A stretch of DNA of 48,795 nucleotides from Acidobacteriota bacterium. Lineage in GTDB: Bacteria > Acidobacteriota > Vicinamibacteria > Vicinamibacterales > UBA8438. A program made the position numbers and the translations under genes. Below the pieces are notes generated by a model, which was not told the DNA's origin, did no database searches, and saw only the letters and a list, made by a program, of their open reading frames with translations. Positions within the stretch are counted from its first letter, which is position 1. Each line of letters starts with the position of its first letter. Of the stretch, positions 1 through 9,376 are shown in pieces. The stretch is taken from contig VXME01000125.1 of the NCBI GenBank assembly GCA_009861545.1, forward strand, positions 54,119 to 102,913, written 5' to 3'.

Positions 1-45
1 GCGTGCGCGTGCCGCGGGCTCCCGAGGCTGGGAGCCTAGGCCGCA

Positions 46-90
46 GGAGTTTCGCTGGCGCGAAACTCCCAACGCGACCGCAAGGTCGCG
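46..90 (-). terminator. Twin hairpin downstream of dsbD
   Basis: Two inverted repeats lie just past the dsbD stop codon. The first has a perfect 10-bp stem (46-55 with 60-69) and a 4-nt loop. The second has a 7-bp stem (73-79 with 84-90) closed by GCAA, a GNRA-type tetraloop. Neither is followed by a T-run on either strand, so a factor-independent terminator is not proven; 3'-end protection or a weak terminator are alternatives. Bases 1-45 hold no gene that I can recognise. Confidence 0.4.
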
Positions 91-91
91 C

Positions 92-1900
92 TTAGTCGGC
101 GGTGACGCCGGCCCCGGCGCCGTCCTGCGGGTGGAGGATCGCGTAGGCCGGCAGGCCGATGGCCTCGAAGGTCTCCATCACCTCGCGCGCAGGCGAGATG
201 CCGAGATCCTCCGCCTGGAACTTGACCTTGACGTACTCGTCGAGCGCCGCCTGCACGCCGGCGGCCTGGAGGGTCGTCCTGTCCATGGTCAGGCAGTTCT
301 TGCACCACGTCGCCCAGACGTCGACGAGCACCGGCTTGCCCTCGGACTCGGCGGCGGCCAACCCCCGGGCGAGCGAGGGGTGCCAGCCTTCGCTCACCAG
401 CTCCTGCACGCTCTCGGCGACCAGGTCCGGATCGACCCAGCGCTGGCTGAACAGGCCGTAGGACAGGTACCCGTAGTAGACGGCCGTGCCGAGAATGAAC
501 ACGCCGAATGCCTGCTTGACCCGCACCATCCAGGGCCCGGGCTTCGGCATCAACGTCAGTCCGGCGCCGGCGATCGGCCACGGGATGGCCATCCCGATCC
601 CCAGCACGAAAGGCAGCGCGAGCGCCAGCGTGGTGCCGGTGCCGTACAGGTTGCTGGAGAAGACGATGACCTGGATCACCACCGGCGCGACGCAGGCGCC
701 CGCCAGGAGCGCCGCCACGCCGCCCATGCCGAACGCCAGCAGGAACGATCCCTGTCCGGAGGCCCCGCCGGAGAAGCGGTTCTGGAAGCGCGAGAAGTCG
801 ATCGTGACGACGTCGAACATCGCCAGCGTCAGCACGACGAACAGCAGTGCGATGCCGAGGTTGAACCAGGGCGAGGCGTTGATCGTGCCGAAGGTCCCGG
901 CGGTCAGGATCACCACGAGCCCGAGCACGCCGTACACCAGCGCCATGGCCAGGCCGTAGGCGCTTCCCAGCGAGAAGCCGCGCAGCCGTGAGCCGGCGCG
1001 GGCGCCCGCCCCGATGATCGCCAGATTGATCGGGATCATCGGCAGCACGCACGGCGTCAGGTTCAGCGCGAGTCCGCCGATGAGGATGAGGGCCAGGATG
1101 GCCAACGGGCCGCGTCCCTCGAACCATCCCCGCTCGACCTCGCCCGACTCGGCGCGCCGGATGAACTCGAGGAACTGCTCCTCGTTCAGGTAGCCGCCGG
1201 TGGTTGCGGCGACGGTGAACCGCTCCAGCCGCGCCAGCACGTCGCCTTCGTCGACGGGCTCGGCCGGGGGCGGCGAAGCGGTTCGCGGCGGATCGGCGGC
1301 GCCCGCCGCGGTGAAGGCCATTCTCTCGAACCGCTCGGCCCCCGTCGGCGTGGGCACCTGATCGCCGGGCGCGATGCGGACCTGGAACGCCAGCCTGGCG
1401 GTCGCCGGGATGTAGCACATGCGCTCGTCGCACGCCTGGTAGCGGAGCGAGGCCGGCACCTCGTAGTCGCCCGGCGCCAGGTCCCCCTCGATGGCAAGGG
1501 CGACGCCGATGGCGAACGTCTCTTCGAACACGGCCAGAGGCTGTTCCGCGCCCTGCTGCTCCAGCATGACCGGCTCCGGCCAGGCGAGGCCCGCGACGGC
1601 GATCCCGGCAGGCGGTTCCACCGTGAGCACGGTGGGAATCAGAAAGTCCTCGAGCGGTTCGTTCGAGTTGACGTGCAGGCCGCTTCCCGCGGGCTCGAGC
1701 CGGGCGTCGACGGCGACCCGATGCGTGGAGCCGGCGTGCGCCACATCGGCCTCGGCCACCGTCGCGATGTCGATCGAGATCCGCCCCGGCTGCGCCGTCG
1801 CGGCCGGCGGCGCACTCAACGCCGCGGCGGCCGCGGCCAGCGCCCAAAGTGTCCGGCGCAAGAGCCCGGAACTATCCAACCTCGACAAGCGCCCCTCCAT
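92..1900 (-). CDS. dsbD: Thiol:disulfide interchange protein DsbD
   Basis: This inner-membrane protein carries electrons from cytoplasmic thioredoxin to periplasmic thiol substrates such as DsbC or cytochrome c maturation proteins. Three parts are visible: a signal peptide and N-terminal periplasmic domain with a cysteine pair (YQACDERMCYIP, near residue 155); a central eight-helix-type membrane domain with the conserved LNLTPCVLPM and AGACVAPVV cysteine motifs; and a C-terminal thioredoxin domain with WCKNC near residue 530. About 600 residues is the normal family length. ATG at 1900 has GGAGG nine bases upstream; ATG at 1906 is also possible but sits only three bases from it. The start overlaps the end of the M1 peptidase gene, so the two are probably translated from one message. 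Confidence 0.93.
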   Translation of the reverse strand: MEGRLSRLDSSGLLRRTLWALAAAAAALSAPPAATAQPGRISIDIATVAEADVAHAGSTHRVAVDARLEPAGSGLHVNSNEPLEDFLIPTVLTVEPPAGIAVAGLAWPEPVMLEQQGAEQPLAVFEETFAIGVALAIEGDLAPGDYEVPASLRYQACDERMCYIPATARLAFQVRIAPGDQVPTPTGAERFERMAFTAAGAADPPRTASPPPAEPVDEGDVLARLERFTVAATTGGYLNEEQFLEFIRRAESGEVERGWFEGRGPLAILALILIGGLALNLTPCVLPMIPINLAIIGAGARAGSRLRGFSLGSAYGLAMALVYGVLGLVVILTAGTFGTINASPWFNLGIALLFVVLTLAMFDVVTIDFSRFQNRFSGGASGQGSFLLAFGMGGVAALLAGACVAPVVIQVIVFSSNLYGTGTTLALALPFVLGIGMAIPWPIAGAGLTLMPKPGPWMVRVKQAFGVFILGTAVYYGYLSYGLFSQRWVDPDLVAESVQELVSEGWHPSLARGLAAAESEGKPVLVDVWATWCKNCLTMDRTTLQAAGVQAALDEYVKVKFQAEDLGISPAREVMETFEAIGLPAYAILHPQDGAGAGVTAD

Positions 1901-4643
1901 CCTCATTGACCTCCACGTCCCGGAGCCGACCGCGGAGCGGCACGCGCACCTCGGTCACCTCGCCGGCGACCGGCACGACCAGCGTCTCGCGGGCGTTTCC
2001 CCGATAACGGAGCGTGACGGTGATCGGCACCTCGAAAAGCTTGCCTCGCTGCTCGAACCGCAACACGGCTTCGCGACCGCCGGAGCCGGACTCGATCCGG
2101 TACCGGAAGTCGACATCGGGCAGGTCGTCCTCGTGAATCCAGCGATCGAAGAACGCCGTGAGCGATCGCCCTGACTCGGCCTCGAACGCCCGGATCAGGT
2201 CGTCCGTCCCCGCCTTTCGGAACCGCATCTCGTTGTAGTAGCGCCTGATCCCGGCGAAAAAGGTGTCGTCCCCGAGGAGGCGCCGCAGCATGTGCAGCAC
2301 CATCGCGCCCTTGTTGTAGACGAGCGCCCGGAACACGCGCGGCTCGTCCTCGATGCGTCCCAGGCGGTTGCCGAGATACACCGGCCCCTGATCCGAATGC
2401 CGCAGGCTCCAGCGCCGCATCTGGGTGAGCACGTCGGAGAAGACCTCCGGCCCGCTGCGGTGCTCGGCGTAGAGGGCGGCGAAGTACTGCGCGAGGCCCT
2501 CGCTCAGCCACTGCTCGTGGTAGTTCTTCCACCCGACGGCCTGACCCCACCACTGGTGCGCGAGCTCGTGGGCCAGAAAGAAGTCGGGATACGAGCTGAA
2601 AGCGACCGGATCGGTGCGCCACGACATCATCACCCCGGGGGGCAACGGCAACGGCTGATTCAGGACGGCGAAGTACGCCGGACTGTGACCGCCGGGCAGG
2701 ATCGCGTCGGTCAGGGCGAGGGTGAACGTGGGGTACGGAACGTCGCCGACGACGGAGGCATAGAAGTCGAGTATGTCCGCGGCGGCGGCGTAGTATCGGC
2801 CGACCCGATCCCGCGTGCGCTCGTTGGACTCCACCGCCAGCCGCACGCTGTCGTAGGAGACGCCGTGCCGCACCGTCCCCGTCGTCTCCGGAGCGGCGTC
2901 CAGCGTCACCAGGCCCGCATTGTCCGCAACCGGCGCGAACTCGCTGATCAGACAGGAAAGATAGCGTGTCGGCTGAAGCGTGACGTACCGGTACCGCCGC
3001 GTCCCGGCAGCGTCGCCGTTCGGCGCCCAGACGGCTGGATTGTCGTCGCTCGGCTCGCCACTCGCGACGACGCCGTAGTCGGCCGGCACGGTCAGGTCCA
3101 TCGTCGCGGTGGCGTAGTCCGACGTGCCCGCACGGGGATACCAGTGGATCGAGTTGCTGTAGACGTAGCGGCGCGCGCCGATGCCGAAGAGCGTGGGTGC
3201 GCCGACCGAGTCGAGGCCGAACCCCCGCCGGCCCATCCAGTTCTCGTCGAGCTCCTGGGCCTCGAGCAGCCCGGAGTACTCGATTTCCACCGTGAACTCG
3301 GCACCGACGGGCGGGACGCCGCTCGGCAGGCTGACGATGACGTTGTCCCGGCCGCGCATGCGAAAGAACAGCAGCGGGCCCAGCTCGTTCGAGACGACCG
3401 AATGCACCTCGAGATCCTCCGCCAGACGCAGGGTCAGCGACGTCAGGTTCGGTCCGGTGACGCGCACGGCCAGTCGGGTCCGGCCGGTGATGAAGCAGCC
3501 GCGCAGCCGGGGCTGCGCCCGCAGCGACTCGCGCGCGACGCCGGCGGGCTGGAAGGACGCCGCGATCCGGTAGTCGAGGACGTCGTAGGCGACCCCGTCG
3601 TCCTCGCTGTAGTAGCGGCCCTGCACCGCGCGCTTCCGCGCCGACGAGTAGAGGGCGATGATGCGCTGGTTCTCGCGCTCGTAGAGCGATACGTCCTCCG
3701 GTTGATTCGCGGACTGCGCGAAGGTCAGCGTCCCGTACCGATCGGTCTGCATGTCGGCGATGAAGTCGCCGCCGCCGGGCGTCAAGGACCAAGCCTTCCG
3801 GCTCAGATCGCCGAGGTCGAGCCCGAACGACAAGGGTGCGAACTCGTCGAAGATCTCGCGGGCCCGTTCGAGCTCGCCACGGTCGACCGCGCGCGCACGC
3901 AGGCCGTCGACCGAGACTCGCGCCGCGAACCGCGCCGGGTTCAACCGAACGAACGCCCCTGAGAGATCGGCCTCCAGGGTCTCGCGTCCGGTCAGCAACC
4001 GAACCTGCCCTCGTTCGGCCTCGGGCGCGGGTGCGAAAGTGAGGACGCCGTCGCCGAGGAGCACCATCGCGGTGATGCCGCCCGCGTCGGTCTCGGCGAC
4101 GAAGACGCTGCCCCGCACCATGTGCAGGGTCATGTCCTCGCCCGCGATGACGAGGTTCGCCGCGTCGTACGCCACGTCGGCGTTCAGCGTGAGGTTGAGG
4201 AGTCCCTCGACGACGTCGACGCGTTCCTGGCCGGCGATCCGCCAGCCGTGGGGGCCGTCGCCGGCGCCGTCGTCCCGTACGACGTCGACGGTCCAGGTCT
4301 GGAGCCGGCCCGCGACGCCGCGCTCCGTGAACACCTCGACGGTCAACTCGTAGCCGGTCCCGTCGGCCTCGTCGTCGAGCGGGCGGACGAAACGCCCCCG
4401 CGCCGCCGCTTCCTGCACGTTCCGCCTCAACGCGTCGGCGGTGAAGGCGCGCGCCGCGGTTCGGTCGGCGCCGTCCGCCAGCAGGTCCATGTAGGCTTCG
4501 GTGTCGGCCGTTCGCACCGCCGCCTCGAGGCGAGCCACGAGCGGGTCGAAATCCGCGAGGGTTGGCGTCTGCGCCGCGGCGCCGGCGGCTGCCAGCGACA
4601 ACGCGCCGACGATCGCACCCGTGACGGCGCGAGAGCGGATCAT
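1872..4643 (-). CDS. Secreted M1-family metallopeptidase
   Basis: This is a zinc aminopeptidase-like protein exported through a clear signal peptide (first ~25 residues, ending AAAQ). The gluzincin signature is intact: HELAH at residues 692-696 followed after 18 residues by the third zinc ligand in LSEG (Glu715). The usual GAMEN exopeptidase motif is not evident upstream of the zinc site, so N-terminal amino-acid specificity is uncertain. The long N-terminal ~450 residues are beta-rich, as in acidobacterial M1 homologues. It starts three bases after the aminotransferase stop and overlaps dsbD, suggesting one transcriptional unit of aminotransferase, peptidase and dsbD. The peptide substrate is unknown. 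Confidence 0.88.
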   Translation of the reverse strand: MIRSRAVTGAIVGALSLAAAGAAAQTPTLADFDPLVARLEAAVRTADTEAYMDLLADGADRTAARAFTADALRRNVQEAAARGRFVRPLDDEADGTGYELTVEVFTERGVAGRLQTWTVDVVRDDGAGDGPHGWRIAGQERVDVVEGLLNLTLNADVAYDAANLVIAGEDMTLHMVRGSVFVAETDAGGITAMVLLGDGVLTFAPAPEAERGQVRLLTGRETLEADLSGAFVRLNPARFAARVSVDGLRARAVDRGELERAREIFDEFAPLSFGLDLGDLSRKAWSLTPGGGDFIADMQTDRYGTLTFAQSANQPEDVSLYERENQRIIALYSSARKRAVQGRYYSEDDGVAYDVLDYRIAASFQPAGVARESLRAQPRLRGCFITGRTRLAVRVTGPNLTSLTLRLAEDLEVHSVVSNELGPLLFFRMRGRDNVIVSLPSGVPPVGAEFTVEIEYSGLLEAQELDENWMGRRGFGLDSVGAPTLFGIGARRYVYSNSIHWYPRAGTSDYATATMDLTVPADYGVVASGEPSDDNPAVWAPNGDAAGTRRYRYVTLQPTRYLSCLISEFAPVADNAGLVTLDAAPETTGTVRHGVSYDSVRLAVESNERTRDRVGRYYAAAADILDFYASVVGDVPYPTFTLALTDAILPGGHSPAYFAVLNQPLPLPPGVMMSWRTDPVAFSSYPDFFLAHELAHQWWGQAVGWKNYHEQWLSEGLAQYFAALYAEHRSGPEVFSDVLTQMRRWSLRHSDQGPVYLGNRLGRIEDEPRVFRALVYNKGAMVLHMLRRLLGDDTFFAGIRRYYNEMRFRKAGTDDLIRAFEAESGRSLTAFFDRWIHEDDLPDVDFRYRIESGSGGREAVLRFEQRGKLFEVPITVTLRYRGNARETLVVPVAGEVTEVRVPLRGRLRDVEVNEDGGALVEVG

Positions 4644-4646
4644 GAG

Positions 4647-5861
4647 CTACTCCGCGAGGAAATCCGCGGTGAACGTCTCGATGGCGTCGTAGAACGAGTC
4701 GAGCTCCGCCGGCGGCGCCAGGAACACGATACGGAAATAGCCGTCCGCGGGCGCGGTCCCGAATCCCGAGCCGTACACGCACAGCAGGCCGGTGGCGCGC
4801 AGCAGTCCGATGACGTAGTCCTCGTCGGTGCGGCCCGGCGGCAGCTCGACCTTCGGCATCGCATAGAACGCCGCCGCCGGACGCACGCAGGAGACGCCGT
4901 CGATCGCGTTGAGCCGGCGCGTCGTCACTTGCGCGCGCTCGCGCAGCGCGCGGAGGAACTCGACCTGGTGCGACTTGTCGCCGTTCAACGCCGCGGGGAC
5001 CGCGTACTGCATCGGGCCCACGCTGCAGAGGCGGCCGTCGGCCATGTCCTTGATCGCCGCGAGCGCGGCGTCGAGCCGCGCGCCGCCGCCCACCGCCATC
5101 CAGCCGGCCCGCCAGCCCGGCGCCAGATGCGCCTTCGACAGCGACGAGAACGATATTACCGGCGCGTCCGGGTTGTACGACCCGAGCGGTGAAACCCGGC
5201 CGTCGTAGGCGAGATCGGTGTAGCCCTCGTCGGAGAGGAGCACGATGTTGTGGCGATCCGCCAGCTCCAGCAGCGCGAGGCGGTTGTCGCGCGTGTAGAC
5301 GGCTCCGGTCGGGTTGTTCGGGTCGACCACGACGAGCGCGCGGGTCCGCGGCGAGATCAGGCTCTCGACATGTTCGATGTCCGGCTGCCACCCGTAGGCC
5401 GGATCCTTGCGGTAGTAGACGGCGCGGGCGCCGAGCTTCGCGAGCACCCCGGTGTACAGCGGATAGGTCGGCACCGAGACCAGCACCTCGTCGCCGTGAT
5501 CGACGAGCACGCTGAGGGCGAGGTCGATGCCCTCCGAAGCCCCGGCGGTCAGCACCACGCGGTCCGGCGACACGGCCAGCCCGCGTGTCTCGAAGTCGGC
5601 CGCGACGGCTTCCCGGGCTTCGGGCACGCCGGCCGCCGGCGTGTAGCCGTTGTACCCGTCGCGCATCGCGCGCTCCACCGCCTCAATCAGGTGCGGCGGG
5701 GTCCGGAAGCCGAACAGCACGGGATCGCCGATGTTCAGGTAGCGGACGCGCCGGCCGCGCGCCTCCGCCTTGCGCGCTTCGGCGACGATGCCGCGGATCG
5801 CGTAGTCGAACGCGGCGCTTCGCTTCGCCACCGGCACGGTGAACGGCGCATCGACGACCAT
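4647..5861 (-). CDS. PLP-dependent class I/II aminotransferase
   Basis: A fold-type I aminotransferase of 404 residues. Visible features are the PLP-binding VLTAGASEGIDL segment, the VDPNNPTGAVY motif (Asn contacting the cofactor), the D of DEGYTDL, the Schiff-base lysine in SSLSKAHLAPGWRAGW, and a C-terminal FRIVFL segment with the carboxylate-binding arginine. The closest family by motif is the AlaA/AspC-like alanine or aspartate aminotransferase group; exact substrate specificity cannot be read from sequence. ATG 5861 is chosen because the longer upstream reading frame runs through the divergently transcribed ACT gene. It probably heads the operon with the M1 peptidase and dsbD. Confidence 0.88.
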   Translation of the reverse strand: MVVDAPFTVPVAKRSAAFDYAIRGIVAEARKAEARGRRVRYLNIGDPVLFGFRTPPHLIEAVERAMRDGYNGYTPAAGVPEAREAVAADFETRGLAVSPDRVVLTAGASEGIDLALSVLVDHGDEVLVSVPTYPLYTGVLAKLGARAVYYRKDPAYGWQPDIEHVESLISPRTRALVVVDPNNPTGAVYTRDNRLALLELADRHNIVLLSDEGYTDLAYDGRVSPLGSYNPDAPVISFSSLSKAHLAPGWRAGWMAVGGGARLDAALAAIKDMADGRLCSVGPMQYAVPAALNGDKSHQVEFLRALRERAQVTTRRLNAIDGVSCVRPAAAFYAMPKVELPPGRTDEDYVIGLLRATGLLCVYGSGFGTAPADGYFRIVFLAPPAELDSFYDAIETFTADFLAE

Positions 5862-5901
5862 CTGTTGATGATACCGCAGCTTCGCGGCTAAGCTCCCGCG
5901 C

Positions 5902-6285
5902 ATGGCGATCCGGACCGAGCTCTCCCTGCGGCTGCCGAACAGTCCCGGCGCCCTCGGCCGCGCGTGCCGGATTCTCGGCGACGAGCGGGTCAACGTCGTC
6001 GCCCTCACCGTCGAACGCGGCGGCACGCTCCGCATGGTGGTGGACAACCCGCTGCGCGCGGCCGGGGCGCTCGCCGAACACGGGCATGCCGTCGAGCAGC
6101 GTTCCGTGCTGTTCCTGGAGGTGCCGAACGGACCGGGGGCCCTCGGGCGCGCGGCGGGCCTGCTGGCGGCAGCCGACGTGAACATCGAGTACGCCTACGC
6201 GTCGGCGATCGGGAGCCAGCCGCTGGCGGCGGTCGTGGTCGGGGCGGAGGACGCCGAGCGGGCCGCCACGGCGGCCGGCGTCTAG
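5902..6285 (+). CDS. Small tandem ACT-domain protein
   Basis: A 127-residue protein made only of two ACT domains (residues ~5-60 and ~68-125). Each opens with the typical PN(S/G)PGALGRA ligand-binding turn and then the DERVNVVAL or AADVNIEYAY strand. ACT domains bind amino acids as allosteric sensors. Stand-alone double-ACT proteins are thought to act as regulators, but the ligand here is unknown. It is divergent from the aminotransferase with a 40-base gap, so the two promoters must overlap. That arrangement suggests, but does not prove, a link to amino-acid metabolism. Confidence 0.85.
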   Translation: MAIRTELSLRLPNSPGALGRACRILGDERVNVVALTVERGGTLRMVVDNPLRAAGALAEHGHAVEQRSVLFLEVPNGPGALGRAAGLLAAADVNIEYAYASAIGSQPLAAVVVGAEDAERAATAAGV

Positions 6286-6296
6286 CGCCCAGGACG

Positions 6297-6503
6297 CTAG
6301 GAATCCGTCGTCCGCGGCGCGATGGAGGCGTCGAGGGCTTCGACGAGCTCGCGCAGCGACGCCATCTCCTTCTCGGCCGCGTAGAGGATGGCGCGGGTCT
6401 CCTGGAGCGAGGGCCTGCTCCATTCCTCGTCCTCGAAACACACCTGCCCGCGCTCGTCGAAATCGACGAGGACCGCGTCCATCGGCTCCACGTAGAGACG
6501 CAT
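6297..6503 (-). CDS. Small acidic hypothetical protein
   Basis: A 68-residue acidic protein that I do not recognise. It begins MRLYVEPMDAVLVDFDERGQ and is followed by a predicted helical stretch rich in Glu and Ala. It has no signal peptide, membrane segment or cysteine cluster. It lies 35 bases downstream of clpA on the same strand and probably shares its message. It may be a small adaptor or structural partner, but nothing in the sequence shows this. It converges tightly on the ACT gene (11-base gap). Confidence 0.55.
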   Translation of the reverse strand: MRLYVEPMDAVLVDFDERGQVCFEDEEWSRPSLQETRAILYAAEKEMASLRELVEALDASIAPRTTDS

Positions 6504-6538
6504 GGAATGCCTTCAGCGGGAAGCGGCCCGTCTCCGGT

Positions 6539-8872
6539 TCATTCGCTGGCGGCCTCTTCCGGGGCCCGGGCCGGGGCCTCCGCCGGTTCGATGGAAAAGT
6601 GCAGCGTGTCTTCCGCCAGCCCAATCCGGACGGTGCCGCCGTGTTCGAGCCGGCCGAACAGGATCTCGTCGGTCAGCGGATTGCGTACCTCCGTCTGCAC
6701 GACGCGGGCGAGCGGTCGCGCACCGTACACCGGGTCGTAGCCCCTGCCGGCGAGCCAGGCCCTGGCGGCCGGGTCGAGCGCGATGGCCACCCTGCGCTCG
6801 GCCAACTGCGACTCGAGTTGCAGGATGAACTTCTCGACGATCGTCTCCATCGTCGCCGGCGCGAGCGCGTCGAACGGTACGATGGCGTCGAGCCGGTTGC
6901 GGAACTCGGGACTGAAGATCCGCTCGATGGCCGCCTTCATCCGCCCCCGCGCGGTCGCCGCCTGATCGTCGCCGAATCCGATGGGGGTGGCGCTGGCCTC
7001 GCGCGAGCCGGCGTTGGAGGTCATGATGAGGATCACGTGGCGGAAGTCGGCCCGGCGCCCGCCGTTGTCGGTGAGCGTGGCGTGGTCCATGACCTGCAGC
7101 AGGATGTTGTAGATGTCGGGATGCGCCTTCTCGATCTCGTCGAGGAGCACCACGCTGTACGGGTGGGAGCGCACGGCGTCGACCAGCAGGCCGCCCTGCT
7201 CGAAGCCGACGTACCCGGGCGGGGCGCCGATCAGACGCGCCACCGCGTGCTTCTCCATGTACTCGCTCATGTCGTAGCGGATGAACTCGTTGCCCAGGTG
7301 GATGGCGAGCTGCCGCGCGAGCTCCGTCTTGCCGACCCCGGTCGGTCCCGTGAAGAGAAAGCAGCCGGCGGGATGGTCGGGCACGCCGAGCCCGGCCCGC
7401 GCCCGCTTGATGGCGGTGACCACGGTCGCGACCGCCTCGGACTGCCCGAAGACGACGCGCTCGAGCGCCTCGCCCAGCGTCCGCAGGCGTTCCTTGTCCG
7501 ACGAGGTCGTCTGCTTCTCCGGGATCCGCGCCATGCGGGCGACGACACGCTCGACGTCGGCGATGGTCACCTCCGGAGCCTCGGCGCCGGTGTCTGCCTC
7601 TTCGGCGGCGTCGGCCGCCGTCCGCTGCATGCCGATCGCGGCGCCCGCCTCGTCCAGGATGTCGATGGCGCCGTCGGGCAGCCGTGAATCCCGCAGGTGG
7701 CGCTTGGCCAGCTTCGCGGCGGCAGGCACGGTCTCCGGACCGAACGTCACGCCGTGGTGCTCCTCGTAGCGCGACCGCAGCCCCTCGAGGATCTTCGACG
7801 TCTCGTCGACGGTCGGCTCCTCCACCACGACTTTCTGCAGCCGCCGCGCCAGCGCCCGGTCCTTCTCGATGTGCTTGAACTCCTCGAAGGTCGTCGATCC
7901 GATGACCCGCAGCTCGCCCGCCGACAGCAGCGGCTTGATCAGGGTCGCCAGGTCCATCGTCCCGCCGGTGGTCGCCCCGGCGCCGACCGTCGCGTGCACC
8001 TCGTCGATGAAGAGGATCGGCAGCGGATGATCGGCCAGCGCCTTCGTGACCGCCTTGAACCGCTCCTCGAAGTCGCCGCGGAAACGCGTCCCCGCCAGCA
8101 GGGCGGCGGTGTCGAGCGAGAAGACCTCCGCGCCGGCCAGCCGCGCCGGCACGTCCTCCTCCGTCAGCCGCGCCGCGAGCCCTTCGGCGAGCGCGGTCTT
8201 GCCGACGCCCGCGTCGCCGACGAACACCGGGTTGTTCTTGCGCCGCCGGCAGAGGATCTGCAGCGTCCGCTGCAGCTCCGGGACCCGGCCGATCAGCGGA
8301 TCCAGCGCCCCGGCCCGGGCCCGTTCCGACAGGTTGGCCGTGTAGGCTTGCAGCGGATCGCGGGCCGCGGCGCGTCCTTCCTCGCCCGCGCCGGCCTCGG
8401 CCCCGTTCCTCCGCTTGTCGCGTTCGCCGTCTCCCGGCGAGACCTTGGCGATGCCGTGCGAGATGTAGTTGAGGACGTCGAGTCGGGTGACCCCCTGCGC
8501 GGCCAGCACCTCGGCCGCGTGCGCCTTGGGCTGCTGGAGGATGGCGGCCAGGATGTCGCCCGCCCGCACCTCGTCCTTGCCGGCGCTCTGCACGTGCAGC
8601 ACGGCCGTCTGCAGCACGCGGCGGAAGGCGAGCGTCTGCGCCGGCTCGCCGTTGCGCTCGCGGCGGCCCGCGGTCTCCAGGGTCCCGAGGAACTCGTCGA
8701 GCGCACTCCGCAGCTCCCGCAGGTCGGCGCCGCAGGCGGCCAGGATCCGCTCCGCCTCGGTGTCGTGGGCCAGGGCGTAGAGGAGGTGCTCCAGGGTCAG
8801 GTGCGTATGGCGCCGCGACATCGCCTCGCGGTAGGCGACGTTGAGAATCAACTCGAGGGAGGCGCTGAACAT
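6539..8872 (-). CDS. clpA: ATP-dependent Clp protease ATP-binding subunit ClpA
   Basis: The AAA+ unfoldase that feeds substrates to the ClpP protease. The order is an N-terminal Clp repeat domain (residues 1-145), a first AAA+ module with Walker A GDAGVGKT (219-226) and Walker B ILFIDEVH, then a second AAA+ module with GPTGVGKT (near 500), ending in a ClpB D2-small domain. There is no long middle coiled coil as in ClpB, and no zinc finger or UvrB/C motif as in ClpX or ClpC. The 777-residue length fits ClpA. The upstream clpS, 24 bases away, confirms the assignment. clpP is not in the window. Confidence 0.95.
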   Translation of the reverse strand: MFSASLELILNVAYREAMSRRHTHLTLEHLLYALAHDTEAERILAACGADLRELRSALDEFLGTLETAGRRERNGEPAQTLAFRRVLQTAVLHVQSAGKDEVRAGDILAAILQQPKAHAAEVLAAQGVTRLDVLNYISHGIAKVSPGDGERDKRRNGAEAGAGEEGRAAARDPLQAYTANLSERARAGALDPLIGRVPELQRTLQILCRRRKNNPVFVGDAGVGKTALAEGLAARLTEEDVPARLAGAEVFSLDTAALLAGTRFRGDFEERFKAVTKALADHPLPILFIDEVHATVGAGATTGGTMDLATLIKPLLSAGELRVIGSTTFEEFKHIEKDRALARRLQKVVVEEPTVDETSKILEGLRSRYEEHHGVTFGPETVPAAAKLAKRHLRDSRLPDGAIDILDEAGAAIGMQRTAADAAEEADTGAEAPEVTIADVERVVARMARIPEKQTTSSDKERLRTLGEALERVVFGQSEAVATVVTAIKRARAGLGVPDHPAGCFLFTGPTGVGKTELARQLAIHLGNEFIRYDMSEYMEKHAVARLIGAPPGYVGFEQGGLLVDAVRSHPYSVVLLDEIEKAHPDIYNILLQVMDHATLTDNGGRRADFRHVILIMTSNAGSREASATPIGFGDDQAATARGRMKAAIERIFSPEFRNRLDAIVPFDALAPATMETIVEKFILQLESQLAERRVAIALDPAARAWLAGRGYDPVYGARPLARVVQTEVRNPLTDEILFGRLEHGGTVRIGLAEDTLHFSIEPAEAPARAPEEAASE

Positions 8873-8896
8873 GCGGATGCCGTGGGAGGGCCGCGG

Positions 8897-9220
8897 TTAC
8901 CCGTCGCCCTCGATGGAGGCCTGCAGCGGGAACCCGCCGCGCTCGGCGAGCTGCCGGACCGTGTCGACCTTCGTTTCGGCCACCTCGTACGTATAGGCGC
9001 CGCAGACCGCCTGACCCTCGGTGTGCACCTGCATCATCAGCCGGAATGCCTCGGCCGGCGTCTTCCGGAACACCTCTTCGATGACCGCGACCACGAACTC
9101 CATCGTCGTGTAGTCGTCGTTCAGCAGCAGGACGCGGTACAGCTTCGGGGTGACGGTCTTGTCGCGCGTGCGCTCGATCACCTCGCCGCCGGGCTGCCGG
9201 TCGTCGTCGTGGGCGGTCAT
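8897..9220 (-). CDS. clpS: ATP-dependent Clp protease adaptor ClpS
   Basis: The N-degron adaptor that delivers proteins with destabilising N-terminal residues to ClpA. The 107-residue protein has the typical disordered N-terminus followed by the core: YRVLLLNDDYTTMEFVV (hydrophobic N-end pocket), the HTEG loop, and the AETKVDTV and ERGGFPLQ strands. ATG 9220 gives a normal-length ClpS; the frame stays open further upstream but gains only low-complexity residues. It is first of a clpS-clpA-small ORF unit. Confidence 0.95.
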   Translation of the reverse strand: MTAHDDDRQPGGEVIERTRDKTVTPKLYRVLLLNDDYTTMEFVVAVIEEVFRKTPAEAFRLMMQVHTEGQAVCGAYTYEVAETKVDTVRQLAERGGFPLQASIEGDG

Positions 9221-9376
9221 GCCTGCAGTCGCCCGAGCGGGCTTCGCGGGGCCACGTTGCCAGAGTACCGGCATGGGTTTCGCGCGGTCAAGCGGCGCGC
9301 ATGTCGGCCCACGGGCGGCTGCGCGGCCGGCAGCCGGGATGGTCGCCTCTGCGGAACGGACGTGGCCGGTTCGAGA

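Noticed and set aside
1903-5391. A 1162-residue minus-strand frame overlapping the M1 peptidase and aminotransferase
   Set aside because: It is low-complexity Arg/Gly/Pro sequence out of frame with two well-supported genes.
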